From NCBI GenBank assembly GCA_034769895.1, contig CM068367.1, positions 705,654,885 to 705,718,884 on the forward strand: a stretch of 64,000 nucleotides of DNA. The letters run 5' to 3'. The stretch comes from Magicicada septendecula. Lineage: Eukaryota > Arthropoda > Insecta > Hemiptera > Cicadidae. Made by a program: the position numbers and the translations under genes. The notes beneath the pieces were generated by a model. It had not been told where the DNA came from, did no database searches, and was given only the letters and a program-made list of their open reading frames with translations. Shown here in pieces: positions 8,714 to 22,337 of the stretch (positions within the stretch are counted from its first letter, which is position 1; every line of letters starts with the position of its first letter).

Positions 8714-11441
8714 TCTATGGCAAACGATAACAGCCGCAAATTCAAACAAAATCAAATAATTTTTTGCGTACAGTCCTGAATTGTAGAGTACTCAAGACCT
8801 ATTGTTTTTGGTGAAGATTGGTTAAGGGAAAGGGGTAGTTTACCTGCAACATTTTTTTATTAAGGGTAATTTTTACTTCCATATTCCTTAAGGAATGGAA
8901 GTATGGTGATGGCAAAAAAAATCGTGTTCGAGATTATTGCAGATTCTGATTCTACTACACTCAAAACATGAAAAAAAGTCGTTTTCCGAAAAGTGTCTGT
9001 GTGTCTGTAGATTTTACTTCCATATTCCTTAAGGAATGGAAGTATGGTGATGGCAAAAAAAATCGTGTTCGAGATTATTTGAGATTCTGATTCTACTACA
9101 CTCAAAACATGAAAAAAAGTCGTTTTCCGAAAAGTGTCTGTGTGTGTGTCTGTCTGTCTGTGTGTGTGTCTGTCTGTGTGTCTGTGTGTCTGTAGATTTT
9201 TTTCTATGGCAAACGATAACTGCCGCAAATTCAAACAGAATCAAATTATTTTTTGCATGCAGCCCTGATTTGCAGAGTACTCGCGACCTATTGTTTTTGG
9301 TGAAGATCGGTTGAGGGAAAGGGGTAGTTTACCTGCAACGGTTTTTTTTTTAGCAAGGGTAATTTTGTTTGTTTGGCAAACGATAACAGCCGCAAATTCA
9401 AACAGAATCAAATAATGTTTCGCATACAGCCCTGAATTGTAGATTTCTCAAGATCTGTTGATTTTGGTGAAGATCGGTTAAGGGAAAGGGGTAGTTTACC
9501 TGTAACGTTTTATGTTTTAACAAGGGTATTTCCTATGGCAAACGATAACAGCCTCAAATTCAAACAGAATCAAAAGATTATTTGCATACAGCCCTAAATT
9601 ATAGAGTTCTCAAGACCTATTGTTTTTGGTGAAGATCGGTTGAGGGAAAGGGGTAGTTTACCTGAAACGGTTTTTTTTTAATCAAGGGTAATTTTACTTC
9701 CATGTTTCTTAAGGAAATGGAAGTATGGTGATGGCAAAAAAAATCGTGTTCGAGATTATTGCAGATTCTGATTGTACTACACTCCAAAGATGAAAAAAGT
9801 CATTTTTGAAAGGTGTCTGTGTGTGTGTCTGTAGATTTTTTACTTCCATATTCCTTAAGGAATGGAAGTATGGTGATGGCAAAAAAAATCGTGTTCGAGA
9901 TTATTGCAGATTCTGAATCTACTACACTCAAAACATGAAAAAAAGTCGTTTTCCGAAAAGTGTGTGTGTGTGTGTCTGTCTGTCTGTCTGTGTGTCTGTC
10001 TGTGTGTCTGTAGATTTTTTTCTATGGCAAACGATAACTGCCGCAAATTCAAACAGAATCAAATAATTTTTGCATGCAGCCCTGATTTGCAGAGTACTCG
10101 CGACCTATTGTTTTTGGTGAAGATCGGTTGGGGGAAAGGGGTAGTTTACTAGCAACGGTTTTTTTTTTAGCAAGGGTAATTTTGTTTGTTTGGCAAACGA
10201 TAACAGCCGCAAATTCAAACAGAATCAAATAATGTTTCCCATACAGTCCTGAATTGTAGAGTTCTCAAGATCTGTTGATTTTGGTGAAGATCGGTTAAGG
10301 GAAAGGGGTAGTTTACCTGTAACGTTTTATGTTTTAACAAGGGAATTTCCTATGGCAAACGATAACAGCCGCAAATTCAAACAGAATCAAAAGATTATTT
10401 GCATACAGCCCTAAATTGTAGAGTTCTCAAGATCTATTGTTTTTGGTGAAGATCGGTTAAGGGGAAGGGGTAGTTTACCTGCAACGTTTTTTTAACAAGG
10501 GTATTTTCTATGGCAAACGATAACAGCCGCAAATTCAAACAGAATCAAATAATTTTCTGCATACAGCCCTGATTTGTTGAGTACTCAAGACCTATTGTTT
10601 TTGGTGAAGATCGGTTGAGGGGAAGGGGTAGTTTACCTGCAACATTTTTTATCAAGCGTATTTTCTATGGCAAACGATAACTGCCGCAAATTCAAACAGA
10701 ATCAAATAATTTTTTGCATACAGCCCTGATTTGTAGAGTACTCGCGACCTATTGTTTTTGGTGGAGATCGGTTGAGGGGAAGGGGTAGTTTACCGGCAAC
10801 GGTTTTTTTTATAAAGGGAAATTTTTTTTTGGCAAACGATAACAGCCGCAAATTCAAACAGAATCAAATAATGTTTCGCATACAGCCCTGAATTGTAGTG
10901 TTCTCAAGACGTTTTGTTTTTGGTGAAGATCGGTTAAGGGAAAGGGGTAGTTTACCTACAACGTTTTTATAACAAGGGTATTTTCTATGGCAAACGATAA
11001 CAGCCGCAAATTCAAACAGAATCAAATAATTTTTTTGCATACAGCCCTGATTTTTAGAGTACTCAAGACCTATTGTTCTTGGTGAAGATCGGTTGAGGGG
11101 AAGGGGTAGTTTACCTGCAACGTTTTTTTAACAAGGGTATTTTCTATGGCAAACGATAACTGCCGCAAATTCAAACAGAATCAAATAATTTTCTGCATAC
11201 AGCCCTGATTTGTTGAGTACTCAAGACATGTTGTTTTTGGTGAAGATCGGTTGAGGGGAAGGGGTAGTTTACCTGCAACGTTTTTTATCAAGCGTATTTT
11301 CTATGGCAAACGATAACTGCCGCAAATTCAAACAGAATCAAATAATTTTTTGCATACAACCCTGATTTGTTGAGTACTCGCGACCTATTGTTTTTGGTGA
11401 AGATCGGTTAAGGGGAAGGGGTAGTTTACCTGCAACCTTTT
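8714..11441 (+). repeat. Array block: A, B pair, A, B pair, A monomers
   Basis: One A copy, Bs at 8875 and 9016 (the latter to ~9198), three A, Bs at 9696 and 9842, then about nine A. From 9342 on it is the near-identical partner of 1-2100. Confidence 0.9.
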
Positions 11442-11670
11442 ACGTTTTAACAAGAGTAAAGTACTTGAAAATTTATTTAAACTTTTTCAAACAATGGTAA
11501 TTGTTAAAAATAAAATAATTTTGTTGCCAAGCAATAAAATTAAAATTTGTTCATTTTAATGTACATCATGTATAAGAGAAAATATATCGCGCTTGGCAGG
11601 CGATATTAAGATTTAAATATAAATCTTAGAATATGGAAGTCATGTATGGTTCTCCATACCGATATTTTTT
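11442..11670 (+). repeat. C2 spacer
   Basis: Matches 2101-2329 at offset 9341 and 18175-18403 at offset 6733. Confidence 0.88.
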
Positions 11671-14295
11671 CTATGGCAAACGATAACTGCCGCAAATTCA
11701 AACAGAATCATATAATGTTTCGCATACAGCCCTGAATTGTAGAGTTCTCAAGATCTGTTGATTTTGGTGAAGATTGGTTAATGGAAAGGGGTAGTTTACC
11801 TGTAACGTTTTATGTTTTAACAAGGGTATTTCCTATGGCAAACGTTAACAGCCGCAAATTCAAACAGAATCAAAAGATTATTTGCATACAGCCCTAAATT
11901 GTAGAGTTCTCAAGACCTGTTGTTTTTGGTGAAGTTCGGGTGAGGGAAAGGGGTAGTTTACCAGCAACGTTTTTTTAACAAGGGTATTTTTTATGGCAAA
12001 CGATAACAGCCGCAAATTCAAACAGAATCAAATAATGTTTTGCATACAGCCCTGATTTGTAGAGTACTCAAGACCTATTGTTTTTGGTGAAGATCGGTTA
12101 AGGGAAAGGGGTAGTTTACCTGTAACGTTTTATGTTTTAACAATGGTATTTCCTATGGCAAACGATAACAGCCGCAAATTCAAACAGAATCAAAAGATTA
12201 TTTGCATACAGCCCTGATTTGTAGAGTACTCAAGACCTATTGTTTTTGGTGAAGATCGGTTAAGGGGAAGGGGTAGTTCACCTGCAACGTTTTTTTATCA
12301 AGCGTATTTTCTATGGCAAACGATAACAGCCGCAAATTCAAACAGAATCAAATAATTTTTTGCATGCAGCACTGATTTGCAGATTACTCGCGACCTATTG
12401 TTTTTGGTGAAGATCGGTTGAGGGAAAGGGGTAGTTTACCGGCAACGGTTTTTTTTTAGCAAGGGTAATTTTGTTTGTTTGGCAAACGATAACAGCCGCA
12501 AATTCAAACAGAATCATATAATGTTTCGCATACAGCCCTGAATTGTAGAGTTCTCAAGATCTGTTGATTTCGGTGAAGATCGGTTAAGGGAAAGGGGTAG
12601 TTTACCTGTAACATTTTATGTTTTAACAAGGGTATTTCCTATGGCAAACGATAACAGCCGCAAATTCAAACAGAATCAAAAGATTATTTGCATACAGCCC
12701 TAAATTGTAGAGATCTCAAGACCTATTGTTTTTGGCGAAGTTCGGTTGAGGGAAAGGGGTAGTTTACCTGCAACGTTTTTTTAACAAGGGTATTTTCTAT
12801 GGCAAACGATAACAGCCGCAAATTCAAACAGAATCAAATAATGTTTTGCATACAGCTCTGATTTGTAGAGTACTCAAGACCTATTGTTTCTGGTGAAGAT
12901 CGGTTAAGGGAAAGGGGTAGTTTACCTGTAACGTTTTATGTTTTAACAAGGGTATTTCCTATGGCAAACGATAACAGCCGCAAATTCAAACAGAATCAAA
13001 AGATTATTTGCATACAGCCCTAAATTGTAGAGTTCTCAAGACCTATTGTTTTTGGTGAAGATCGGTTGAGGGAAAGGGGTAGTTTACCTGCAACGTTTTT
13101 TTAACAAGGGTATTTTCTATGGCAAACGATAACAGCCGCAAATTTAAACAGAATCAAATAATGTTTTGCATACAGCCCTGATTTGTAGAGTACTCAAGAC
13201 CTATTGTTTTTGGTGAAGATCGGTTGAGGGGAAGGGGTAGTTTACCTGCAACGTTTTTTTAAAAAGGGTATTTTCTATGGCAAACGATAACTGCCGCAAA
13301 TTCAAACAGAATGAAAAGATTATTTGCATACAGCCCTAAATTGTAGAGTTCTCAATACATTTTGTTTTTGGTGAAGATCGGTTAAGGGAAAGGGGTAGTT
13401 TACCTACAACGTTTTTTTAACAAGGGTATTTTCTATGGCAAACGATAACAGCCGCAAATTCAAACAGAATCAAATAATTTTCTGCATACAGCCCTGATTT
13501 GTAGAGTACTCGTTTACTTCCATATTCCTTAAGGAATGGAAGTATGGTGATGGCAAAAAAAATCGTGTTCGAGATTATTGCAGATTCTGATTCTACTACA
13601 CTCAAAACATGAAAAAAAGTCGTTTTCCGAAAAGTGTCTGTGTGTCTGTGTGTCTGTCTGTCTGTAGATTTTTTTTCTATGGCAAACGATAACTGCCGCA
13701 AATTCAAGCAGAATCAAATAATGTTTTGCATACAGCCCTGGTTTGTAGTGTACTCAAGACCTATTGTTTTTGGTGAAGATCGGTTAAGGGAAAGGGGTAG
13801 TTTACCTGTAACGTTTTATGTTTTAACAAGGGTATTTCTTATGGCAAACGATAACAGCCGCAAATTCAAACAGAATCAAAAGATTATTTGCATACAGCCC
13901 TAAATTGTAGAGTTCTCAAGACCTATTGTTTTTGGTGAAGATCGGTTGAGGGAAAGGGGTAGTTTACCTGCAACGTTTTTTTAACAAGGGTATTTTCTAT
14001 GGCAAACGATAACAGCCGCAAATTCAAACAGAATCAAATAATGTTTTGCATACAGCCCTGATTTGTAGAGTACTCAAGACCTGTTGTTTTTGGTGAAGAT
14101 CGGTTAAGGAGAAGGGGTAGTTTACCTGCAACGTTTTTTTATCAAGCGTATTTTCTATGGCAAACGATAACAGCCGCAAATGCAAACAGAATCAAATAAT
14201 GTTTTGCATACGTCCCTGAATTGTAGAGGTCTCAACGACTTTCGATTTTGGTGAAGATCGGTTAAGGGGAAGGGGTAGTTTACCTGCAACCTTTT
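11671..14295 (+). repeat. Array block: about fifteen A monomers with one B
   Basis: A monomers up to about 13,311 match 18,404-20,044. B at 13516-13670 interrupts an A copy after GTAGAGTACTCG rather than at the usual poly-T junction, so this B junction is atypical. Confidence 0.88.
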
Positions 14296-14548
14296 ACGTT
14301 TTAACAAGAGTAAAGTACTTGAAAATTTATTTAAACTTTTTGAAACAATGGTAATTGTTAAAAATAAAATAATTTTGTTGCCAGGCAATAAAATTATAAT
14401 TTTTTCATTTTAATGTAATATAATATTTTTCATTTAATACAGCAATAAAAAGGCAGGTAAGACACAGCCTGGCTGTTTGGCTGAAAATGAATTTAAATAT
14501 AAATCTTAGAATATGGAAGTCATGTATGGTTCTCCATACCGATATTTT
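14296..14548 (+). repeat. C1 spacer
   Basis: Standard C1, with AATGAATTTAAATATAAA in place of AATGATTTT in the head. The same change occurs in the copies ending 44233, 50373 and 53607, linking these four by descent. Confidence 0.88.
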
Positions 14549-16149
14549 ACTTCCTTATTCTTTAAGGAATGGAAGTATGGTGATGGCAAAAAAAATCGTG
14601 TTCGAGATTATTGCAGATTCTGATTCTACTACACTCAAAACATGAAAAAAAGTCGTTTTCCGAAAAGTGTCTGTGTGTCTGTCTGTCTATCTGTGTGTCT
14701 GTGTGTCTGTCTGTCTGTAGATTTTTTTTCTATGGCAAACGATAACTGCCGCAAATTCAAACAGAATCAAATAATTTTTTGCATACAGCTCGGTTTTGTA
14801 GAGTTCTCGCGACCTATTGTTTTTGGTGAAGATCGGTTGAGGGAAAGGGGTAGTTTACCTGCAACGGTTTTTTTTTTAGCAAGGGAAATTTTGTTTGTTT
14901 GGCAAACGATAACAGCCGCAAATTCAAACAGAATCAAATAATGTTTCGCATACAGCCCTGAATTGTAGAGTTCTCAAGACCTATTGTTTTTGGTGAAGAT
15001 CGGTTAAGGGAAAGGGGTAGTTTACCTGTAACGTTTTATGTTTTAACAAGGGTATTTCCTATGGCAAACGATAACAGCCGCAAATTCAAACAGAATGAAA
15101 AGATTATCTGCATACAGCCCTAAATTGTAGAGTTCTCAATAGCTTTTGTTTTTGGTGAAGATCGGTTCAGGGAAAGGGGTAGTTTACCTACAACGTTTTT
15201 TTAACAAGGGTATTTTCTATGGCAAACGATAACAGCCGCAAATTCAAACAGAATCAAATAATTTTCTGCATACTGCCCTGATTTGTAGAGTACTCAAGAC
15301 CTATTGGTTTTGGTGAAGATCGGTTGAGGGGAAGGGGTAGTTTACCAGCAACGTTTTTTATCATGCGTATTTTCTATGGCAAACGACAACTGCCGCAAAT
15401 TCAAACAGAATCAAATAATTTTTTGCATACTGCCCTGATTTGTAGAGTACTCGCGACCTATTGTTTTTGGTGAAGATCGGTTGAGGGGAAGGGGTAGTTT
15501 ACCTGTAACGGTTTTTTTTATCAAGGGAAATTTTTTTTTTTTTGGCAAACGATAACAGCCGCAAATTCAAACAGAATCAAATAATGTTTCGCATACAGCC
15601 CTGAATTGTAGATTTCTTAAGACCTATTGTTTTTGGTGAAGATCGGTTGAGGGAAAGGGGTAGTTTACCTGCAACGTTTTTTTAACAAGGGTATTTTATA
15701 TGGCAAACGATAACAGCCGCAAATTCAAACAGAATCAAATAATGTTTTGCATACAGTACTGATTTGGAGAGTACTCAAGACCTATTGTTTTTGGTGAAGA
15801 TCGGTTAAGGGGAAGGGGTAGTTTACCTGCAACCTTTTACGTTTTATTTTCTATGGCAAACGATAACAGCCGCAAATTCAAACAGAATCAAATAATGTTT
15901 TGCATACAGCCCTGATTTGTAGAGTACTCAAGACCTATTGTTTTTGGTGAAGATCGGTTAAGGGGAAGGGGTAGTTTACCTGCAACGTTTTTTTATCAAG
16001 CGTATTTTCTATGGGAAACGATAACAGCCGCAAATTCAAACAAAATCAAATATTTTTTTGCATACGTCCCTGAATTGTAGAGGTCTCAATGACTTTCGAT
16101 TTTGGTGAAGATCGGTTAAGGGGAAGGGGTAGTTTACCTGCAACCTTTT
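14549..16149 (+). repeat. Array block: B then about nine A monomers
   Basis: B at 14549 has the altered arm ACTTCCTTATTC and a CTATCTG interruption in its microsatellite. The interruption is shared with Bs at 44234, 50374 and 53608. One A-to-A junction near 15842 is shortened. Confidence 0.88.
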
Positions 16150-16401
16150 ACGTTTTAACAAGAGTAAAGTACTTGAAAATTTATTTAAACTTTTTGAAAC
16201 AATGGTAATTGTTAAAAATAAAATAATTTTGTTGCCAGGCAATAAAATTATAATTTTTTCATTTTAATGTAATATAATATTTTTCATTTAATACAGCAAT
16301 AAAAAGGCAGGTAAGACACAGCCTGGCTGTTTGGCTGAAAATGATTTTAAATATAAATCTTAGAATATGGAAGTCATGTATGGTTCTCCATACCGATATT
16401 T
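16150..16401 (+). repeat. C1 spacer
   Basis: Standard C1. It joins a B directly. ATGGAAGT at 16367-16374 pairs with ACTTCCAT at 16402-16409, enclosing the GTATGG/CCATAC hairpin (16378-16393). Confidence 0.88.
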
Positions 16402-18174
16402 ACTTCCATATTCCTTAAGGAATGGAAGTATGGTGATGGCAAAAAAAATCGTGTTCGAGATTATTTGAGATTCTGATTCTACTACACTCAAAACATGAAA
16501 AAAAGTCGTTTTCCGAAAAGTGTCTGTGTGTGTGTCTGTCTGTCTGTGTGTGTGTCTGTCTGTGTGTCTGTGTGTCTGTAGATTTTTTTCTATGGCAAAC
16601 GATAACTGCCGCAAATTCAAACAGAATCAAATTATTTTTTGCATGCAGCCCTGATTTGCAGAGTACTCGCGACCTATTGTTTTTGGTGAAGATCGGTTGG
16701 GGGAAAGGGGTAGTTTACCTTCAACGGTTTTTTTTTTAGCAAGGGTAATTTTGTTTGTTTGGCAAACGATAACAGCCGCAAATTCAAACAGAATCAAATA
16801 ATGTTTCGCATACAGCCCTGAATTGTAGAGTTCTCAAGATCTGTTGATTTTGGTGAAGATCGGTTAAGGGAAAGGGGAAGTTTACCTGTAACGTTTTATG
16901 TTTTAACAAGGGTATTTCCTATGGCAAACGATAACAGCCGCAAATTCAAACAGAATCAAAAGATTATTTGCATACAGCCCTAAATTGTAGAGATCTCAAG
17001 ACCTATTGTTTTTGGCGAAGTTCGGTTGAGGGAAAGGGGTAGTTTACCGGCAACGTTTTTTTAACAAGGGTATTTTTTATGGCAAACGATAACAGCCGCA
17101 AATTCAAACAGAATCAAATAATGTTTTGCATACAGCTCTGAATTGTAGAGTACTCAAGACCTATTGTTTCTGGTGAAGATCGGTTAAGGGAAAGGGGTAG
17201 TTTACCTGTAACGTTTTATGTTTTAACAAGGGTATTTCCTATGGCAAACGATAACAGCCGCAAATTCAAACAGAATCAAAAGATTATTTGCATACAGCCC
17301 TAAATTGTAGAGTTCTCAAGACCTATTGTTTTTGGTGAAGATCGGTTGAGGGAAAGGGGTAGTTTACCTGCAACGTTTTTTTAACAAGGGTATTTTCTAT
17401 GGCAAACGATAACAGCCGCAAATTTAAACAGAATCAAATAATGTTATGCATACAGCCCTGATTTGTAGAGTACTCGCGAACTATTGTTTTTGGTGGAGAT
17501 CGGTTGAGGGGAAGGGGTAGTTTACCGGCAACGGTTTTTTTTATAAAGGGAAATTTTTTTTTTGGCAAACGATAACAGCCGCAAATTCAAACAGAATCAA
17601 ATAATGTTTCGCATACAGCCCTGAATTGTAGTGTTCTCAAGACGTTTTGTTTTTGGTGAAGATCGGTTAAGGGAAAGGGGTAGTTTACCTACAACGTTTT
17701 TATAACAAGGGTATTTTCTATGGCAAACGATAACAGCCGCAAATTCAAACAGAATCAAATAATTTTTTTGCATACAGCCCTGATTTTTAGAGTACTCAAG
17801 ACCTATTGTTCTTGGTGAAGATCGGTTGAGGGGAAGGGGTAGTTTACCTGCAACGTTTTTTTAACAAGGGTATTTTCTATGGCAAACGATAGCTGCCGCA
17901 AATTCAAACAGAATCAAATAATTTTCTGCATACAGCCCTGATTTGTAGAGTACTCAAGACATGTTGTTTTTGGTGAAGATCGGTTGAGGGGAAGGGGTAG
18001 TTTACCTGCAACGTTTTTTATCAAGCGTATTTTCTATGGCAAACGATAACTGCCGCAAATTCAAACAGAATCAAATAATTTTTTGCATACAACCCTGATT
18101 TGTTCAGTACTCGTGACCTATTGTTTTTGGTGAAGATCGGTTAAGGGGAAGGGGTAGTTTACCTGCAACCTTTT
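16402..18174 (+). repeat. Array block: B then about ten A monomers
   Basis: B at 16402-16582 is the TTTGAGATTCTG variant with a long (TG/TCTG) tract. The A monomers from about 17,461 match 10,728 onward. Confidence 0.88.
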
Positions 18175-18403
18175 ACGTTTTAACAAGAGTAAAGTACTTG
18201 AAAATTTATTTAAACTTTTTCAAACAATGTTAATTGTTAAAAATAAAATAATTTTGTTGCCAAGCAATAAAATTAAAATTTGTTCATTTTAATGTACATC
18301 ATGTATAAGAGAAAATATATCGCGCTTGGCAGGCGATATTAAGATTTAAATATAAATCTTAGAATATGGAAGTCATGTATGGTTCTCCATACCGATATTT
18401 TTT
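18175..18403 (+). repeat. C2 spacer
   Basis: Matches 11442-11670 and 30269-30497 (offset 12,094). Confidence 0.88.
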
Positions 18404-20148
18404 CTATGGCAAACGATAACTGCCGCAAATTCAAACAGAATCATATAATGTTTCGCATACAGCCCTGAATTGTAGAGTTCTCAAGATCTGTTGATTTTGG
18501 TGAAGATTGGTTAAGGGAAAGGGGTAGTTTACCTGTAACGTTTTATGTTTTAACAAGGGTATTTCCTATGGCAAACGTTAACAGCCGCAAATTCAAACAG
18601 AATCAAAAGATTATTTGCATACAGCCCTAAATTGTAGAGTTCTCAAGACCTGTTGTTTTTGGTGAAGTTCGGGTGAGGGAAAGGGGTAGTTTACCTGCAA
18701 CGTTTTTTTAACAAGGGTATTTTTTATGGCAAACGATAACAGCCGCAAATTCAAACAGAATCAAATAATGTTTTGCATACAGCCCTGATTTGTAGAGTAC
18801 TCAAGACCTATTGTTTTTGGTGAAGATCGGTTAAGGGAAAGGGGTAGTTTACCTGTAACGTTTTATGTTTTAACAAGGGTATTTCTTATGGCAAACGATA
18901 ACAGCCGCAAAATCAAACAGAATCAAAAGATTATTTGCATACAGCCCTGATTTGTAGAGTACTCAAGACCTATTGTTTTTGGTGAAGATCGGTTAAGGGG
19001 AAGGGGTAGATCACCTGCAACGTTTTTTTATCAAGCGTATTTTCTATGGCAAACGATAACAGCCGCAAATTCAAACAGAATCAAATAATTTTTTGCATGC
19101 AGCACTGATTTGCAGAGTACTCGCGACCTGTTGTTTTTGGTGAAGATCGGTTGAGGGAAAGGGGTAGTTTACCGGCAACGGTTTTTTTTTAGCAAGGGTA
19201 ATTTTGTTTGTTTGGCAAACGATAACAGCCGCAAATTCAAACAGAATCATATAATGTTTCGCATACAGCCCTGAATTGTAGAGTTCTCAAGATCTGTTGA
19301 TTTCGGTGAAGATCGGTTAAGGGAAAGGGGTAGTTTACCTGTAACGTTTTATGTTTTAACAAGGGTATTTCCTATGGCAAACGATAACAGCCGCAAATTC
19401 AAACAGAATCAAAAGATTATTTGCATACAGCCCTAAATTGTAGAGATCTCAAGACCTATTGTTTTTGGCGAAGTTCGGTTGAGGGAAAGGGGTAGTTTAC
19501 CTGCAACGTTTTTTTAACAAGGGTATTTTCTATGGCAAACGATAACAGCCGCAAATTCAAACAGAATCAAATAATGTTTTGCATACAGCTCTGATTTGTA
19601 GAGTACTCAAGACCTATTGTTTCTGGTGAAGATCGGTTAAGGGAAAGGGGTAGTTTACCTGTAACGTTTTATGTTTTAACAAGGGTATTTCCTATGGCAA
19701 ACGATAACAGCCGCAAATTCAAACAGAATCAAAAGATTATTTGCATACAGCCCTAAATTGTAGAGTTCTCAAGACCTATTGTTTTTGGTGAAGATCGGTT
19801 GAGGGAAAGGGGTAGTTTACCTGCAACGTTTTTTTAACAAGGGTATTTTCTATGGCAAACGATAACAGCCGCAAATTTAAACAGAATCAAATAATGTTTT
19901 GCATACAGCCCTGATTTGTAGAGTACTCAAGACCTATTGTTTTTGGTGAAGATCGGTTGAGGGGAAGGGGTAGTTTACCTGCAACGTTTTTTTAAAAAGG
20001 GTATTTTCTATGGCAAACGATAACTGCCGCAAATTCAAACGGAATCAAATAATTTTTTGCATACCTCCCTGAATTGTAGAGGTCTCAAGGACTTTCGATT
20101 TTGGTGAAAATTGGTCAAGGGGAAGGGGTAGTTTACCTGCAACCTTTT
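18404..20148 (+). repeat. Array block: about eleven A monomers, no B
   Basis: Pure A array. It matches 11,671-13,311 and 30,498-32,241. Confidence 0.9.
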
Positions 20149-20400
20149 ACGTTTTAACAAGAGTAAAGTACTTGAAAATTTATTTAAACTTTTTGAAACA
20201 ATGGTAATTGTTAAAAATAAAATAATTTTGTTGCCAGGCAATAAAATTATAATTTTTTCATTTTAATGTAATATAATATTTTTCATTTAATACAGCAATA
20301 AAAAGGCAGGTAAGACACAGCCTGGCTGTTTGGCTGAAAATGATTTTAAATATAAATCTTAGAATATGGAAGTCATGTATGGTTCTCCATACCGATATTT
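20149..20400 (+). repeat. C1 spacer
   Basis: Standard C1, followed directly by an A monomer (GATATTTTCTATGG), not by B. Confidence 0.88.
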
Positions 20401-22085
20401 TCTATGGCAAACGATAACAGCCGCAAATTCAAACAAAATCAAATAATTTTTTGCGTACAGTCCTGAATTGTAGAGTACTCAAGATCTATTGTTTTTGGTG
20501 AAGATTGGTTAAGGGAAAGGGGTAGTTTACCTGCAACATTTTTTTATTAAGGGTAATTTTTACTTCCATATTCCTTAAGGAATGGAGGTATGGTGATGGC
20601 AAAAAAAATCGTGTTCGAGATTATTGCAGATTCTGATTCTACTACACTCAAAACATGAAAAAAAGTCGTGTTCCGAAAAGTGTCTGTGTGTCTGTAGATT
20701 TTTACTTCCATATTCCTTAAGGAATGGAAGTATGGTGATGGCAAAAAAAATCGTGTTCGAGATTATTGCAGATTCTGATTCTACTACACTCAAAACATGA
20801 AAAAAAGTCGTTTTCCGAAAAGTGTCTGTGTGTCTGTGTGTCTGTCTGTCTGTAGATTTTTTTTCTATGGCAAACGATAACTGCCGCAAATTCAAGCAGA
20901 ATCAAATAATGTTTTGCATACAGCCCGGTTTTGCAGAGTTCTCGCGACCTATTGTTTTTGGTGAAGATCGGTTGAGGGAAAGGGGTAGTTTACCTGCAAC
21001 GGTTTTTTTTTAGCAAGGGTAATTTTGTTTGTTTGGCAAACGATAACAGCCGCAAATTCAAACAGAATCAAATAATGTTTCGCATACAGCCCTGAATTGT
21101 AGAGTTCTCAAGACCTATTGTTTTTGGTGAAGATCGGTTAAGGGAAAGGGGTAGTTTACCTGTAACGTTTTATGTTTTAACAAGGGTATTTCCTATGGCA
21201 AACGATAACAGCCGCAAATTCAAACAGAATGAAAAGATTATTTGCATACAGCCCTAAATTGTAGAGTTCTCAATACCTTTTGTTTTTGGTGAAGATCGGT
21301 TAAGGGAAAGGGGTAGTTTACCTACAACGTTTTTTTAACAAGGGTATTTTCTATGGCAAGCGATAACAGCCGCAAATTCAAACAGAATCAAATAATTTTC
21401 TGCATACAGCCCTGATTTGTAGAGTACTCAAGACCTTTTGTTTTTGGTGAAGATCGGTTGAGGGGAAGGGGTAGTTTACCAGCAACGTTTTTTATCATGC
21501 GTATTTTCTATGGCAAACGACAACTGCCGCAAATTCAAACAGAATCAAATAATTTTTTGCATACAGCCCTGGTTTGTAGAGTACTCGCGACCTATTGTTT
21601 TTGGTGAAGATCGGTTGAGGGGAAGGGGTAGTTTACCTGCTACGGTTTTTTTTATCAAGGGAAATTTTTTTTTTTTTTCGCATACAGCCCTGAATTGTAG
21701 ATTTCTCAAGACCTATTGTTTTTGGTGAAGATCGGTTGAGGGAAAGGGGTAGTTTACCTGCAACGTTTTTTTAACAAGGGTATTTTCTATGGCAAACGAT
21801 AACAGCCGCAAATTCAAACAGAATCAAATAATGTTTTGCATACAGTCCTGATTTGTAGAGTACTCAAGACCTATTGTTTTTGGTGAAGAGCGGTTAAGGG
21901 GAAGGGGTAGTTTACCTGCAACGTTTTTTTATCAAGCGTATTTTCTATGGCAAACGATAACAGCCGCAAATTCAAACAGAATCAAATAATTTTTTGCATA
22001 CGTCCCTGAATTGTAGAGGTCTCAATGACTTTCGATTTTGGTGAAGATCGGTTAAGGGGAAGGGGTAGTTTACCTGCAACCTTAT
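20401..22085 (+). repeat. Array block: A, B pair, about eight A monomers
   Basis: Bs at 20562 and 20704 (to ~20862). Near 21,661 an A copy is internally shortened: a poly-T run jumps straight to CGCATACAGCCC. The same deletion is present at about 33,754, showing the two blocks are one duplicated segment. Confidence 0.9.
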
Positions 22086-22337
22086 ACGTTTTAACAAGAG
22101 TAAAGTACTTGAAAATTTATTTAAACTTGTTGAAACAATGGTAATTGTTAAAAATAAAATAATTTTGTTGCCAGGCAATAAAATTATAATTTTTTCATTT
22201 TAATGTAATATAATATTTTTCATTTAATACAGCAATAAAAAGGCAGGTAAGACACAGCCTGGCTGTTTGGCTGAAAATGATTTTAAATATAAATCTTAGA
22301 ATATGGAAGTCATGTATGGTTCTCCATACCGATATTT
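22086..22337 (+). repeat. C1 spacer
   Basis: Carries CTTATACG and AAACTTGTTGAAAC, shared only with the copy at 34177. Confidence 0.88.

Noticed and set aside
13634-13903. Plus-strand frames giving MANDNCRKFKQNQ-type peptides from A monomers
   Set aside because: The monomer length is not a multiple of three, so the frame is lost at nearly every copy. The repeated peptide reflects repeated DNA only.
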